Made by a program: the position numbers and the translations under genes
Shown: positions 18,318 to 29,569 of the stretch, piece by piece
How the letters are laid out: every line of letters begins with the position of its first letter
Position numbering within the stretch: the stretch's first letter is position 1
Notes under the pieces: generated by a model
What the model was told of the DNA's origin: nothing
The model's input: the letters and a program-made list of their open reading frames with translations, nothing else
The model's database searches: none
Origin: Tritrichomonas foetus
Taxonomy: Eukaryota > Parabasalia > Tritrichomonadida > Tritrichomonadidae
NCBI GenBank assembly: GCA_001839685.1
Contig: MLAK01000648.1
Location: 1 to 64,000, forward strand
Length of the DNA: 64,000 nucleotides
Reading direction: 5' to 3'

Positions 18318-19691
18318 TCATTGGTTTTCTGTCTTATCGATTGCAACAATTTCCAAAACTTTCGAAATCTCCTCCAATCTTGGAATCGTCTTTCCTTTTT
18401 CGTTGAAGACTTCGAGAGGTGGTGCATAGTCCGAGAGTGTCTGACATTCTTTGAGTTTCATTTGCATTTGTAGAACCGAATTTTCAATGCCAATTACTTT
18501 GGCTTCATATTCATCTTTCTGGCGAGTAGCCTCGTCAATCTGTTTCTGAAGGATATCCAAATTTTTGTCACGTTTCTGAGCATGTCTTTTCCTCTTTCTA
18601 AGGATGACATTCATCTCGTCGATTTTTTCTTTCGCTTGTGATATTTCTGCGAGTCTTCGCTCGGAAGCTTGTCTGAGACATTCAATGAAGGCTTCCTCAC
18701 GTCTTTCTGGATACATTCCATCATTCTGCCTTGCTGATTTGAATCTTAGTTTTGCATTATCCATTAAAACAGCATCAATTTGTACTCTCAAATCGGAAAT
18801 TTCATGATAGTTTTCAGCGAGCTCATCCAGCTTGTCATACTTTTTGCGCCACATTTTATTATGCTCAGCGAAAAACTTGTTGTATCGTTCTTCAGCAATC
18901 GCAATATCAGCATGTTTCTTTCGCAAATTGGCCTCTTTTTGAATCAGATTAGCGTAATTTATGAGCGCACAATGTTCAGCAATTTTTTGATAGTATGCCT
19001 CATCATTTGGTAATTCTGAATGATTGATATAATAAAGCTTTCTTTGTTCAAGTTTTGGCTCCTTTGGAAGTTCCTTCAATTGCCTTTCAATTTCAAGTTT
19101 TTTGAATCTGAGCTGATGCTTTCTGAGAGTTTGTTTCAATGAATAATCATCGAATTCATTCTGTTCATTTTTGACTGATGCTTCCAGTACGTTTGTATCT
19201 TCTTGTTCAAGCTGGGCGGCTAATTCTTGGATAAGATTTTCGTCATTAACGATCTGCGCTTCGAGAGAATCGAGGTCATCGAGAGGGTCTGAAAGATGTC
19301 CCTTTGCATCCATCTGTCTGGAATCGAGAAAACGGCTGTAAAGCAAGATAACGGTATTGAAAGATAAGAGCGCGATCATTCGATCTTCGAGTTTCATCTT
19401 CCTCGCATCAATTATGTCTTGTTCGACTCGGTTATGATCAATAATTGACTGGTTCTGATCAATAACTTGTTGGATTTCCTTTTCTAATTTATCGATATTG
19501 ACAAGGAATTCTTTTTTGAACTTTTCGGCGAGTTGGGAACTGTCATATGGCTCGATACGACCCTTTTTCTTTGAAATAGGGTTTCTTAAATCTTTGAAGC
19601 GGCGGTAATGCAGCTCCATATTTTTTTGACCGTTTAGCGGGAGTTTTATACTCATTTTTTTGAATAGTTTATATGGTGAACAAATACACAT
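18318..19691 (-). CDS. Coiled-coil protein, possibly axonemal
   Basis: A 457-residue, almost wholly alpha-helical protein with long charged coiled coils (about 60-110, 140-220, 255-330, 345-425) and no membrane segment. Conserved-looking spots include HYRRFKDLRNPISKKKGR near the start and YPERREEAFIECLRQASERR near residue 345. I cannot name the family. Its position next to RSP3 on the same strand, and its similarity in style to axonemal CCDC/CFAP proteins, suggest a flagellar role; this is inference. The longest ATG frame is given. The second ATG (19653-19655, MSIKLPLNG) is an equally likely start because a TCACCAT initiator-like element lies between the two. Confidence 0.75.
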   Translation of the reverse strand: MCICSPYKLFKKMSIKLPLNGQKNMELHYRRFKDLRNPISKKKGRIEPYDSSQLAEKFKKEFLVNIDKLEKEIQQVIDQNQSIIDHNRVEQDIIDARKMKLEDRMIALLSFNTVILLYSRFLDSRQMDAKGHLSDPLDDLDSLEAQIVNDENLIQELAAQLEQEDTNVLEASVKNEQNEFDDYSLKQTLRKHQLRFKKLEIERQLKELPKEPKLEQRKLYYINHSELPNDEAYYQKIAEHCALINYANLIQKEANLRKKHADIAIAEERYNKFFAEHNKMWRKKYDKLDELAENYHEISDLRVQIDAVLMDNAKLRFKSARQNDGMYPERREEAFIECLRQASERRLAEISQAKEKIDEMNVILRKRKRHAQKRDKNLDILQKQIDEATRQKDEYEAKVIGIENSVLQMQMKLKECQTLSDYAPPLEVFNEKGKTIPRLEEISKVLEIVAIDKTENQ

Positions 19692-22600
19692 TGAAAAAAT
19701 CGCTATTCATTTTTTCGTGACTCTACTTTCACACTTCTTTCGGAAGGAACCAGGTGTTTCTTATTTGCTGACTATAAATAGAGAAATAAAATATAATAAT
19801 GCTTGAGATAGAAAACCATTTTTATTCATTTGATATTTTAAATATTTTAAATGTGTAGAAAAGCCTTTTCATGTTACATAGCATACATTTGCATACTAAG
19901 AAATTAGAATCAAAAAGCAAACCAAAATAATTTCATAATAAAATCTTCATTTGGTCTCGAAATGTGTTGAAAATCACCAATTTGCTGAAGTTGTGATTAA
20001 CGAACACTTTCTACTGTCATATTGTAGCTGTTAGAGCGCAAATGGATATTAATAAAATTCCCATTCAAAACGTTTTTTTCCGAATTCGACTAAAATGCTC
20101 AAAGAAATCTTCCTAATGCATTAGGCTATTTGTAATTAGTATTTTATTACTCAAATCATACAAGTTTAATGAAGCGCCATAAACAATGAATAGAAATTTG
20201 TGATATCGGTAAATGGGGTGAACGGTCAATCATCAATTTTATATATTTGATGAAATGAAATATAATTCAATAATAAAATATTGGAACGATATTTCAAATC
20301 AAAACATATTTTGCCACTAAACCAAAATACCGGAAATTTATTATTAAGTTCTATTTTAAAAACAATACTATATTTTATACGTTCACCTGTGGATTGTGGA
20401 ACTTTTTCATTTTTGTGACCAAATAATTTATCTGATTTGTTATCTTTGAAAACTAATCATACAGACAACCATACATTTTGTATGTTTTGGCTTTATGCTG
20501 ATGATCCCAATCCTATCTGTTGTTATCTTTCCAATTTCATCATTTGAGTGTTATCTATTGAATTTTGGTGAATTCAAAAATCTTATCAGGTATAAAATTT
20601 TGATTGAACAGCACTTTTGTTAGAACGGTTACATGATGATGCAAAATATGATCGTTTTTCAAAGTATCAGATTCCAATTGCATGTTAGCACTGTTTCTGG
20701 GTATTGGGTTTCTTATGAATTTTTGTTTGTTTGAATTTATCACAACAATGAGTTCAATGAAATAAAATATACTCAAATCTAAAATAATAAAATGAAAATT
20801 GAGAAATATCAAAAATTGAGAATTAAACCATTCATTTTTCCTTTATTTGATTATTTTAAATTTTGGTCGAATGGGAAATGATTTATTTCAAAAAGTAATT
20901 CAGTAAAACTTTTATCTTTTCGATAGTATTATGATTCCTTTCCATTTTGAAATTACCAAACTTAAAACTGTTTGCAAGGTGGAAAAAACGATGAAGAAAA
21001 AGAATAATGGGCGAGTTTCCAATATCGTTAATTAACTGAAACTCATAAGAATTGGAAAAGCCAATGTTCGCTATTTAAAACATGAATCATAATTTTCAAA
21101 AGGTAAAGGAAAAATCCAAAATAATAATCACCAAAAAAAAAAAAAAGTAAATACTTTACATGTTTCTTAATCATTAGGTACAAGCTAAAGAGTTAGAAAC
21201 TCTGTGCTTCAATGAAGTTCACGGTCAGAAAAAATAACAGTAAATTTGAGCAATGAAACAGATTTAATGTTTGATAGTTTGAAGATATGCAATGATGTGA
21301 CATATTACTTTCACATATTTATGCGTTAGATGAGATATAATGGACCAAAAATCCAAAAACTAATTTTTCAGGGAATTGAAACAAATAAAAATTAAAATAT
21401 TATAAATTTCCTAAATAAACGAATCAAATAATATCGAATAGACCAAAATTTGGAAGTTATTTGAGATGTCTTGATCAGACTTAATAATTTCCAGAAAAAT
21501 ATCACTGGAATAATTTCAAACGGGGGATATTCGTTTTTTCTTGATGAAAGAAGATATGTTAGATTTATTTAAAAAGAATCTCTTATATTCGATTTCGGAT
21601 AATTTCAAAATAAAAAAAGATTTGATAGTTGTAAAAAATGGAAAAAATATAGAAATTTTCCAATATGATGTAATTGAAATGATTGAAATAAATAATTATG
21701 ATAATAGAAAAAATATTGATTGTAAAAATAAGGTTTTTGTGATGAATAAAACACATGAAAGGCCGTGGGTTTATATAATACATATCTTGTCAATGACTCA
21801 CAATATTGGACAAGGAATGGTCCAAAATAGTCGCCATAAAAAGCGATTTTTCGAATGAAAAAATCTGTGAATTTTTTAGTTGAAAGATTATTTTTTGAAA
21901 TGTTTATCTTGTAATGCACTGAATATTTCAGATGATTATTTCGAAAATAAAAATGAGTTTCAATGTATCTTTAACGATTCAATGAATGTAATTTTTGAAT
22001 TAGAGTTAAAATTCATTGCTGGTTTATTCAATTCATGACAATTTATAGATAATCAATTCATTTTTCAGAGAATGATTTTGATGGTTGACTGAATTCAAAT
22101 ATTTGAAAGAATTGTATTTGACCATTCTTAAATCCAATTTTACATATCAGGTAGAAAAACCCATGATCACCTTGAACTATCAAAGAGATAAATAAATTTA
22201 ATTAAAAAACGCTTTGGAGCAATTTTTTTTAATTCCAATAATTTTGCTGAAACTATGGAAGTTCATTGTTCATTCATTAGAAAACAATCAATTAAAAAAT
22301 TTTAAAATATCTTTACAGCATATTTTAGGATAAATACTGATTTTAATTCCAGTAATTATAATATTTTTTTCAAGGAGGAAGATTTGCATATTATTTATAC
22401 ATTTGTGGTATTTATGTCAGGAAAATCATGATTTTATTGAGAATTTTTGTATTTATTTTTAATATCAATTATTGCCAAATTTTTCAATTTAAAATCGCAT
22501 ATACTAATTCTATTCATGCCTTATTATTCGCCATATTGAATTTTTTCTCACAATTCCATTTCGAGGATTTTGTCCAACATTTGTATTTTTGTAATATTCT

Positions 22601-23580
22601 TTCTTTATGTCGAAATTGAGCTCTTTCCTGTCTCAATATCTATTATTGTTTTCGAGAATCACATTGGAATGACCGAACGAATGAATCGCCATTATTGTGT
22701 GTATTTCTGAATCACAGACAAAAAAAGCTAATCTTTACTAAAATTAAATTCCATAATCAATAATTAACTCTATTATATTTTCTATCTCCCCTTTTGGATG
22801 ATCATCAAGACATATTTACGACTTTTTTTGTGCTTAGCCTTTTCAAACGAATCCATCATTAAATCTGATCAAATCATTTACTCAAGGTGATTGCTTAATT
22901 TTAAAAAGATATAATCCCATTTTGAGAAATCATTTTTCTTGCAATGGCAGCATATCTCCAAATTAAATTGAAATTTAATTTTCATTACATTTTCACTGTT
23001 ACACGCTTAATTTCACCACTATTCCCCAAAGAATATGCGAATATCTTTATTTTTTGAGATAGTTGATAACGTTCTTATTAATCCCATTCATTTTCAATGT
23101 TCAAACGAATTATTCAAAAAATATGATTTATCTAATAGAAAATTAAAAATTTTCTATTGCGATAAACTTTTTTATTTCAATTTTTGTTTTCGTACAAATA
23201 ATTTCAGAGGAAAAATAACCAACAGAAATTTCAAACTCATTATTTATAAATGAATATGATTTACCATTTCAGTTCAAATATTCTGAAAAAAAATCCGGAT
23301 GGATATGAATCAATTCCATTCAACTATATACAATATTCTATCCATTTATTATTCCGGGAAAAACAAAAAGTGCATCTTAAGAATTCCAATCAAAATATTC
23401 AATGAGACTTTAAAATCATATAGAAAAAATAATTTCTTTCCATTTTTTTATTTGCTCTCTTCATTAACTCTCCCCCTTCAAACCCTTTTTCATTAAACTA
23501 ACTCATTCTAAAACTATTTTACGATATTTTTCAAAGAGCTGATCTAAGAACAAGTAGTGTAAAACGAAAAAATATACAAA
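19692..23580. other. Gene-poor 3.9-kb stretch
   Basis: No complete gene is recognised. It contains short ORFs of strongly AT-biased composition (20555-20812 minus, 22428-22619 plus, 23035-23253 plus, 23299-23496 plus), a coding-like stretch at 21544-22038 listed separately, and homopolymer runs such as A near 21135. No tRNA or snRNA was recognised. Confidence 0.45.
21544..22038 (+). pseudogene. Possible decayed ORF
   Basis: An ATG-led 104-codon frame (MKEDMLDLFKKNLLYSISDN...) ends at 21858. After stops at 21868 and 21877, the same frame reopens at 21880 for 52 codons (LKDYFLKCLSCNALNISDDY onward) to a TGA at 22036. The hydrophilic composition of both pieces and the shared frame suggest one eroded gene. 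The family is not recognised, and chance in AT-rich DNA remains possible. Confidence 0.25.
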
Positions 23581-25476
23581 ATGAAGAAGCAAATTAAAGC
23601 AAGTATTATTTCCTTAATGCCGCAGTTTAACGGCATGCCTCGCAACCAGAAAACACGCAACATTTGCTTAGTGGATGCCCAATGGTTCGCCGATTTGAAA
23701 GAATGGGTCGATTCTGACGATAATACTCCACTTCATAAGATCAACAATGAAGACCTTTCAAAGAAACTCAAAAATGGCGCCAATGTTGAAGAAATAGCCG
23801 ATTATGAGCTGGTCGAAATGAACGTCTATGATGCACTCGTTAAAGTCTTCGGTGGCGGTCCGGCAATCATCAGACCTTATATGGCGCATCCGGTCACAAA
23901 AATCCCATGTGTTGTTATATCCCCCATCAAGTTCAATATCAATATCGAAGGAAACGTGTTAACGCGGACAGGAAACCCAGATTGGACAGTTAGAGATTTC
24001 CTTATTTCACTCGCCGATAAAATAAAGGTTCAAGCATCGGAACAACGATTAAAAGGAGCAGACGAATCTCATTTTCTTGATGATAATATGAAACTGAGGG
24101 AGGTGTATGATACTGTTGGAAGTGATTTGGTTCTCGAAATGAATTTAAATGTATTGTTCAATCATTCTCTGATTTTGCCGAGAGCTTTTTCGGACATAGC
24201 CCGAAATGTCTCAACTGGGGCAGCAAGCACCAGCTCACTCAGACTTGATTTGCATACTCTGAAATCAGTTGATTCTCAAAGCCATCGATCACAAGGTACT
24301 GTAGTTTATAGTTTTTTGAACTCAATTTTATTCAGTATTGTAAAATTGCCCCAATTTACCAAATTGATTCAATCTTATTATGATGCGATATCTGGTCAAC
24401 AAAGCTTGGAATCAAATCTTGTTCCAAGGTCATCTTCTGACTTAACTCTCAATATGAATCACCAGGACCCACCCACAATTTCATGCCAACAAAAAAATGA
24501 TAATCAAGATTGCTCTAGCAATGATGATGAAGACGATGTAAAAAGCGAAAGCGAAAGTGCCAAAAGTAAAAGTTCCAGCAGAAGCAATAGTAAAAGCAAC
24601 AGCTCGAAAAGTAACCACAGTACCAATTCTGATAGCAGATACCACGAAGGATGCCAACAATATAATTCAACGAGCTCGATTTTAACATTTGATCATGAAA
24701 ACTTCATAGAAAGACCTGATACTTTAATTACTCTACTGAATGACTATATAAATGAATCAAATCAATTCCAAAATTCATTACTTACACCATCCGTTTATGC
24801 CGCTAGATTCTTCAGAATAGTACCTGAAGTTGCCTCTAATCCAAGACTTTTTGATCCATCACTTGTGATCTCTTCTATTGTATCGAGACTATCAAAAGAG
24901 ACAAATTCCGATTTAAGTTCGTCTTTCGTTGTTCAAATTTTGAGAGAAGTAAGTTGCTCAAAATGCAATTGCAAAGAAACATTCATTGAAAATGTAACAT
25001 GTCTAAGGTTTGAATCATTTCCTTCAAAAATATTCAAGAAAACAAATTTAATGGATTGTTTTGATCCTTACTTAGAATCTTTTAAAAAGTCACCTAAATG
25101 TAAAAACTGTCGAAAGAGTTCTAATATTAGAGAAAGTGTAAAAATTGCTAATGCCAGTGAGTTTCTGATAATTAATATTGCCAGAAATGTTTCATCAGGT
25201 GAAATTTCACCAAGATCAAACCGAAAAGCAGTAGAAGTTAATTATCCATTGAATTTAAGCTTGAACAAAGTTAAAGGAAAGAATGTTAAATTGAATTACA
25301 AATTAATAGAAGTGATTTCACAGGCCAATATAAAATCATCAAAATCTCGAGTTATGATAAAGCTTGATCAAGAAGACAATTGGATGTTTTACAATGAAAC
25401 AAAAGCAGTTTTATCTAACAGTAAAGCAGCACTTGTACCAGGATCAGCAGCAGTTTTATTCTATCAGAAAGTCTAA
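23581..25476 (+). CDS. DUSP-USP family protein lacking catalytic residues
   Basis: A 631-residue protein. Residues about 28-105 are a DUSP domain (NICLVDAQWFADLKEW, IADYELVEMNVYDALVKVFG, GGPAIIRPY). A ubiquitin-like linker region (about 110-205) follows, as in the USP4/15/32 architecture. The USP fold begins near 239 with GTVVYSFLNSILFSIVKLPQF, which aligns with the Cys box (NTCFMNSALQCL) but has Ser244 where the catalytic Cys belongs. Residues about 315-350 are a Ser/Lys low-complexity insert. Zinc-finger cysteines are kept (CSKCNC near 459, CKNC near 509). The His box region (SKSRVMIKLDQEDNWMFYNE, ending SAAVLFYQKV) lacks the GHY histidine. It is therefore probably a catalytically dead ubiquitin-binding scaffold. 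ATG at 23581. Confidence 0.82.
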   Translation: MKKQIKASIISLMPQFNGMPRNQKTRNICLVDAQWFADLKEWVDSDDNTPLHKINNEDLSKKLKNGANVEEIADYELVEMNVYDALVKVFGGGPAIIRPYMAHPVTKIPCVVISPIKFNINIEGNVLTRTGNPDWTVRDFLISLADKIKVQASEQRLKGADESHFLDDNMKLREVYDTVGSDLVLEMNLNVLFNHSLILPRAFSDIARNVSTGAASTSSLRLDLHTLKSVDSQSHRSQGTVVYSFLNSILFSIVKLPQFTKLIQSYYDAISGQQSLESNLVPRSSSDLTLNMNHQDPPTISCQQKNDNQDCSSNDDEDDVKSESESAKSKSSSRSNSKSNSSKSNHSTNSDSRYHEGCQQYNSTSSILTFDHENFIERPDTLITLLNDYINESNQFQNSLLTPSVYAARFFRIVPEVASNPRLFDPSLVISSIVSRLSKETNSDLSSSFVVQILREVSCSKCNCKETFIENVTCLRFESFPSKIFKKTNLMDCFDPYLESFKKSPKCKNCRKSSNIRESVKIANASEFLIINIARNVSSGEISPRSNRKAVEVNYPLNLSLNKVKGKNVKLNYKLIEVISQANIKSSKSRVMIKLDQEDNWMFYNETKAVLSNSKAALVPGSAAVLFYQKV

Positions 25477-26159
25477 TCCTATCACTGGAAATACATCCAA
25501 AATCTGTAATAGATTTTAGTAATATGCAATTTATTAAGATTTTATAATATATGTTTGAATTAAAAAATCATTTTTTTCACTTTATTAAATTATATATTTT
25601 TATGTCTTCTATAAATAGATACCATATGGAATGATAAAAATCTCCTTCAATGTAAATCATACTTTGGATATCACAAATCTCAATTTTGATGAATATTGAG
25701 TTATATTTTACGAACAGTGATTGAAATCTGATCTAATTAATATTTATAGTAACTATTGAATCTATTTGGCGATTTTATTAAAAAATAATTTAATCATGTC
25801 AGATTAGATTCATCATACAAATTATCAAACAATAAATTTGATTAGAAAGTGAACCTAGTTTGTTCAAATTCTTTTGGAATCAATATGTTGTGAATTCATT
25901 GAATAACAGAGTGAAATCAACAAGGATGACGATACCGTTTATTATTTATTTGACCTGAATACAAGTCTCGAATGTTTTTTTGTGAAGGATCCAAACATGG
26001 AATAATGTGATTGATTTGTCAATTAATAAATCGCTATTTCAGAGTATATTCTATATCATTTCCCCTCCGATTTACTAAATAAAAACCGAGAAAATGACTC
26101 ATCAAAGATTTTGAGAATGAGCTTTTTCAATTATTAAGTAAGGAAAGACATTTTTTTGA
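25477..26159. other. AT-rich intergenic stretch
   Basis: Nothing recognised beyond AT-rich sequence and short homopolymers. Confidence 0.5.
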
Positions 26160-29100
26160 ATGAATATTGAGTTGAGACCGTTTATTGAATTAATAAACGT
26201 TCTCAATCACATGACTTCTTCTTTCGATTCTTCAGATATTGCTGAAGTTCCGAGCGAGGTATGTCGTCTGCGAGAGGAGAATCAACGACTACAACAGATG
26301 AATTGCAGTTTGAAAGAAGAAATCCAGAATATTCGCACTCAGTTCGATGAAATTTCCTCGATTAGTAATTCACTCGAAATTTCTCATAAAGAGAACCTAA
26401 AATTAGCCGAAGAAGTCAGAAAATTTCAATCCGAAAAAGACGAATTATCACGCCGATTACAAATCAGCTTGGAAATGGTTGAAGACTTCAAAAACAAAAT
26501 GGCACAAGATAAAAATGCCACTAATTCTCTCTTCAATCTCGCCAAACTTGCCGAAAATAAATCTGATAAATCAAATGACTCTGAAATTCGAAATTTAAAA
26601 GAAAGAATCGCTAAAAATGAGGAATCTTATCGAAGACTTGAAGCAGATTTACAACTCGAGCGAAAGAGGTCATCAATCGTTGAAGACCAAAATCGAAATT
26701 TATATAATCTAATCCAACATCATTTTTGTATGCAATTCCGAGATATTGATCATGCTGTAGACTATATGAGACATCAGAAAACAATTCAAGAAATGAAAAA
26801 TTCCATCAACGTTTCATCAAAAGATCATGCTGATCAAATAAAAGCTTTAATACTGGCTATTAAGAAAATGAAAATGAAACTAAGGAAAGAAGCCTCCTCA
26901 AAGCAAGCACTTGAAACTCAATATAAAAATGAAATCGGTAAAATGATTGATGAAAAAGCGGTTTTAGAAAATGAAATTACAAATCTCAAAATTCAAATGA
27001 ACGATTTGGATAAACAGACTTCGATTTTTGACATGACAAGTCGATCAATTGTTGAAACTAAAGAGCAGAAAATCTCAAATTTAAAGCAAGAAAATACTTC
27101 GTTGAAAAACAAAATCAAAGAATTAAATCAAAAAATCTCAGAAATTTCAAAGAAACAAAATAAAAACACAGAAAATGGTGCAGAAAACAATTCTCAAAAT
27201 ATATCACAAAACACTTCTAAATTAAATTCAACATTATGCAGCAGCTGCTCACAACTTAAAGACCAACTTTCTTCTCTTTCTCAAGAAAAAGAAAGAATTC
27301 GAATCACAAATAATGAAATTAATCGTCAATACACACAAATAAAGATTCAAAATGATAGCTTAACATTTGCTAATCAAAAATTAAATAATGAAATAGCCCA
27401 GCTTAAAATGGCAAAAGACGAAACTGAAGCAAAACTAAATGCAGAAGCATCTAAAAATGAAGCGCTAAAAATAAAAATCAAACATATTTTATCAGAAAAG
27501 AATGAAAATGATGGAAAACAAAAACGATTTGATTTCGCAATTAAACAATTTGAAAAAATGTATGAAAATCAGAAAAGTGATGCTTCAATGCTTTATGATC
27601 ATAGAAATAGTTTAATTGAATTAATTTACAGATTGAAAAATATCATACAGAGTGAAGAAAATATAATTGAAAAACTATTAAATGAAAAGAAAAATTTGAA
27701 AAAGAAAAACAAAATATTGAAAAGAGATCAAATGCTAGGTAATTCTCAAAATTCAAACCAAAATAATAATTCAGAAAATTCAATTCCAGTTACTTCTTGG
27801 TTCTGTGCAGATTTTGATCAAGAATTATGTGATAAGATTTCAGAATTTGCAGGAAATGATGGTTTTCCTGTAACAGCTAAACTAAAGCAAGTTTTGGCCG
27901 TGATTGCAAGACACTATGGCAACAAAATGAAAGAAAATCAAGAAATTCTCAAAAATAGTGAAAAAGAAAAAGAGCATTTAATTACTACATTGAATTCTTT
28001 CATGAAAACACTTTCAGCATCCCTTGAAATTCCAGAATTTGATAATTATCAAGCAATTTTGAATCCTGTGAAGGTTGGCGAAATGATGAACATTATAAAA
28101 CGGGATTTATCAAGAGATCGACAGAAATCATCTCTAAATAATATCAATGAGCATTTAATTTCCCAAATTTCATCAAAACTTCAAGTTGAACCTGAATTTT
28201 TGATGAATGAAATCGACTCTATAGTTGATTCAAATAACGAACTTCAAGAAAACATAATTTCCATTCAAAAGAAGCTCAAAGCAACGCAAAAAGCATTGAA
28301 AGACGAGAAAAGTAAAACCAGTGAAAATCAAAAAGCTCATGATCAAAAATTACAAAAGAAAGATCGAATTATTTCCAATCTCACTCAACAAAATGAAAGC
28401 CTATCATCAAATCTTGCACGTGCTGAAACAAGCATTCTATCATTGGAGTCATCAATGCGTGAAAATTCACAAAAAAATGATAATAAAAAGGCTCATGTTC
28501 AAATGATGTCGCATAAACAGCAAGTTGAAACTCTTCAACGTAGAATGAGAGATTTGAAGCAAGAAAGTGAGAACAAAATCACTGAATTAGAGAGTAAAAA
28601 TAAAGAGCTTTCACTTCATGCTGAAAAACTTGAGAAAGAATCCGAATTTTGGAAACAAAATGCTTCACTACTTAAAAATGTTCAAGCTCAAAAAGAGCAA
28701 GAAATGCAAAAGATGCAATTTGAATTTGAAAAGTATGAAGATGAAGTAAAACAACAGAATTTGAAAGAAATTGCATCATTGAAGCGTCAATATGAAACAG
28801 TTATTGAGACACTAAAAAGTAAGAATCAAGAACTTAGAAGTTTAACAGGAGATCTTTCTAATGACTTCAATAAAGTAGATAAAACGAAAGATAATCTTCA
28901 GAAAAAAGTCTCAGATCTTGAAGCGGAAAAAGAACAATTAATTGCAAAAATTGATCTACTTCTTGATAGTGAGAAAAGATCTAAGCAGATTCATGAACAG
29001 AAACTTAAAGCAAGTCAATTAGCTGCGGAAACAAAACATCAAAATGAAATATCTGATATTAAAAGTGCATTTGCTGTTGAAAAAAGAAAGATTTTCTCGT

Positions 29101-29309
29101 TTGCAGTCAAAAACTTTAGTAAGTTTTTCAATGCAAACAAGAATCTCGACGAAAAATCATATAAAGAAACTGTGGAGAAAACAAGTACAGAATTAGAAAG
29201 GCTTCTTTCACAAGATACCGCAATTAGGAGACTTCTTGGAATCACACAGAATGAATCTGCTGAAGCATCGATATCACAACTTTTATTGTCTCTATATCAT
29301 CAATCTTAA
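26160..29309 (+). CDS. Large coiled-coil protein
   Basis: A 1,049-residue protein that is nearly all coiled coil: heptad-rich, Lys/Glu/Asn/Gln-rich helices from about residue 33 to 510 and 620 to 970. A less helical central part carries VTSWFCADFDQELCDKISEF (about 540-560). A CSSCSQL pair sits near 362. The last about 60 residues are less charged. There is no membrane span, signal peptide or motor domain. Proteins of this style act as tethers at Golgi or centrosome/basal body, or as cytoskeletal filaments. I cannot assign it to a family. ATG at 26160, TAA at 29307-29309. Confidence 0.8.
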   Translation: MNIELRPFIELINVLNHMTSSFDSSDIAEVPSEVCRLREENQRLQQMNCSLKEEIQNIRTQFDEISSISNSLEISHKENLKLAEEVRKFQSEKDELSRRLQISLEMVEDFKNKMAQDKNATNSLFNLAKLAENKSDKSNDSEIRNLKERIAKNEESYRRLEADLQLERKRSSIVEDQNRNLYNLIQHHFCMQFRDIDHAVDYMRHQKTIQEMKNSINVSSKDHADQIKALILAIKKMKMKLRKEASSKQALETQYKNEIGKMIDEKAVLENEITNLKIQMNDLDKQTSIFDMTSRSIVETKEQKISNLKQENTSLKNKIKELNQKISEISKKQNKNTENGAENNSQNISQNTSKLNSTLCSSCSQLKDQLSSLSQEKERIRITNNEINRQYTQIKIQNDSLTFANQKLNNEIAQLKMAKDETEAKLNAEASKNEALKIKIKHILSEKNENDGKQKRFDFAIKQFEKMYENQKSDASMLYDHRNSLIELIYRLKNIIQSEENIIEKLLNEKKNLKKKNKILKRDQMLGNSQNSNQNNNSENSIPVTSWFCADFDQELCDKISEFAGNDGFPVTAKLKQVLAVIARHYGNKMKENQEILKNSEKEKEHLITTLNSFMKTLSASLEIPEFDNYQAILNPVKVGEMMNIIKRDLSRDRQKSSLNNINEHLISQISSKLQVEPEFLMNEIDSIVDSNNELQENIISIQKKLKATQKALKDEKSKTSENQKAHDQKLQKKDRIISNLTQQNESLSSNLARAETSILSLESSMRENSQKNDNKKAHVQMMSHKQQVETLQRRMRDLKQESENKITELESKNKELSLHAEKLEKESEFWKQNASLLKNVQAQKEQEMQKMQFEFEKYEDEVKQQNLKEIASLKRQYETVIETLKSKNQELRSLTGDLSNDFNKVDKTKDNLQKKVSDLEAEKEQLIAKIDLLLDSEKRSKQIHEQKLKASQLAAETKHQNEISDIKSAFAVEKRKIFSFAVKNFSKFFNANKNLDEKSYKETVEKTSTELERLLSQDTAIRRLLGITQNESAEASISQLLLSLYHQS

Positions 29310-29569
29310 GGAAATATTGTTATTTTTTTGTTATACAACAACTATTGTTTATATATTATATTATGATTATATTATGATTATATTTTTTATTTTTATTGTT
29401 AAAAGATATTTACCATAACTTCTCTTTTTTATTATCACATTAATTCTTTTTTGGATTCTTAAAAACAAAATGAAGTCAAGATCAAGAAAAAAAAAATTGA
29501 GAAATATCAAATAAGCAAATTTTTATTTACAGAAACAAATTTTTTAAACAAAAAAAGAAATCCTAAAAT
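29310..29569. other. Short convergent spacer
   Basis: AT-rich spacer between two convergent genes. Nothing recognised. Confidence 0.5.

Noticed and set aside
20555..20812. 85-codon minus-strand ORF as an ankyrin/BTB remnant
   Set aside because: The second half faintly resembles trichomonad ankyrin N-termini, but too weakly to name.
21186..21232. Stem-loops suggesting a tRNA or SRP-like RNA
   Set aside because: Two short hairpins can be drawn, but there is no T-loop, acceptor stem or other conserved RNA motif.
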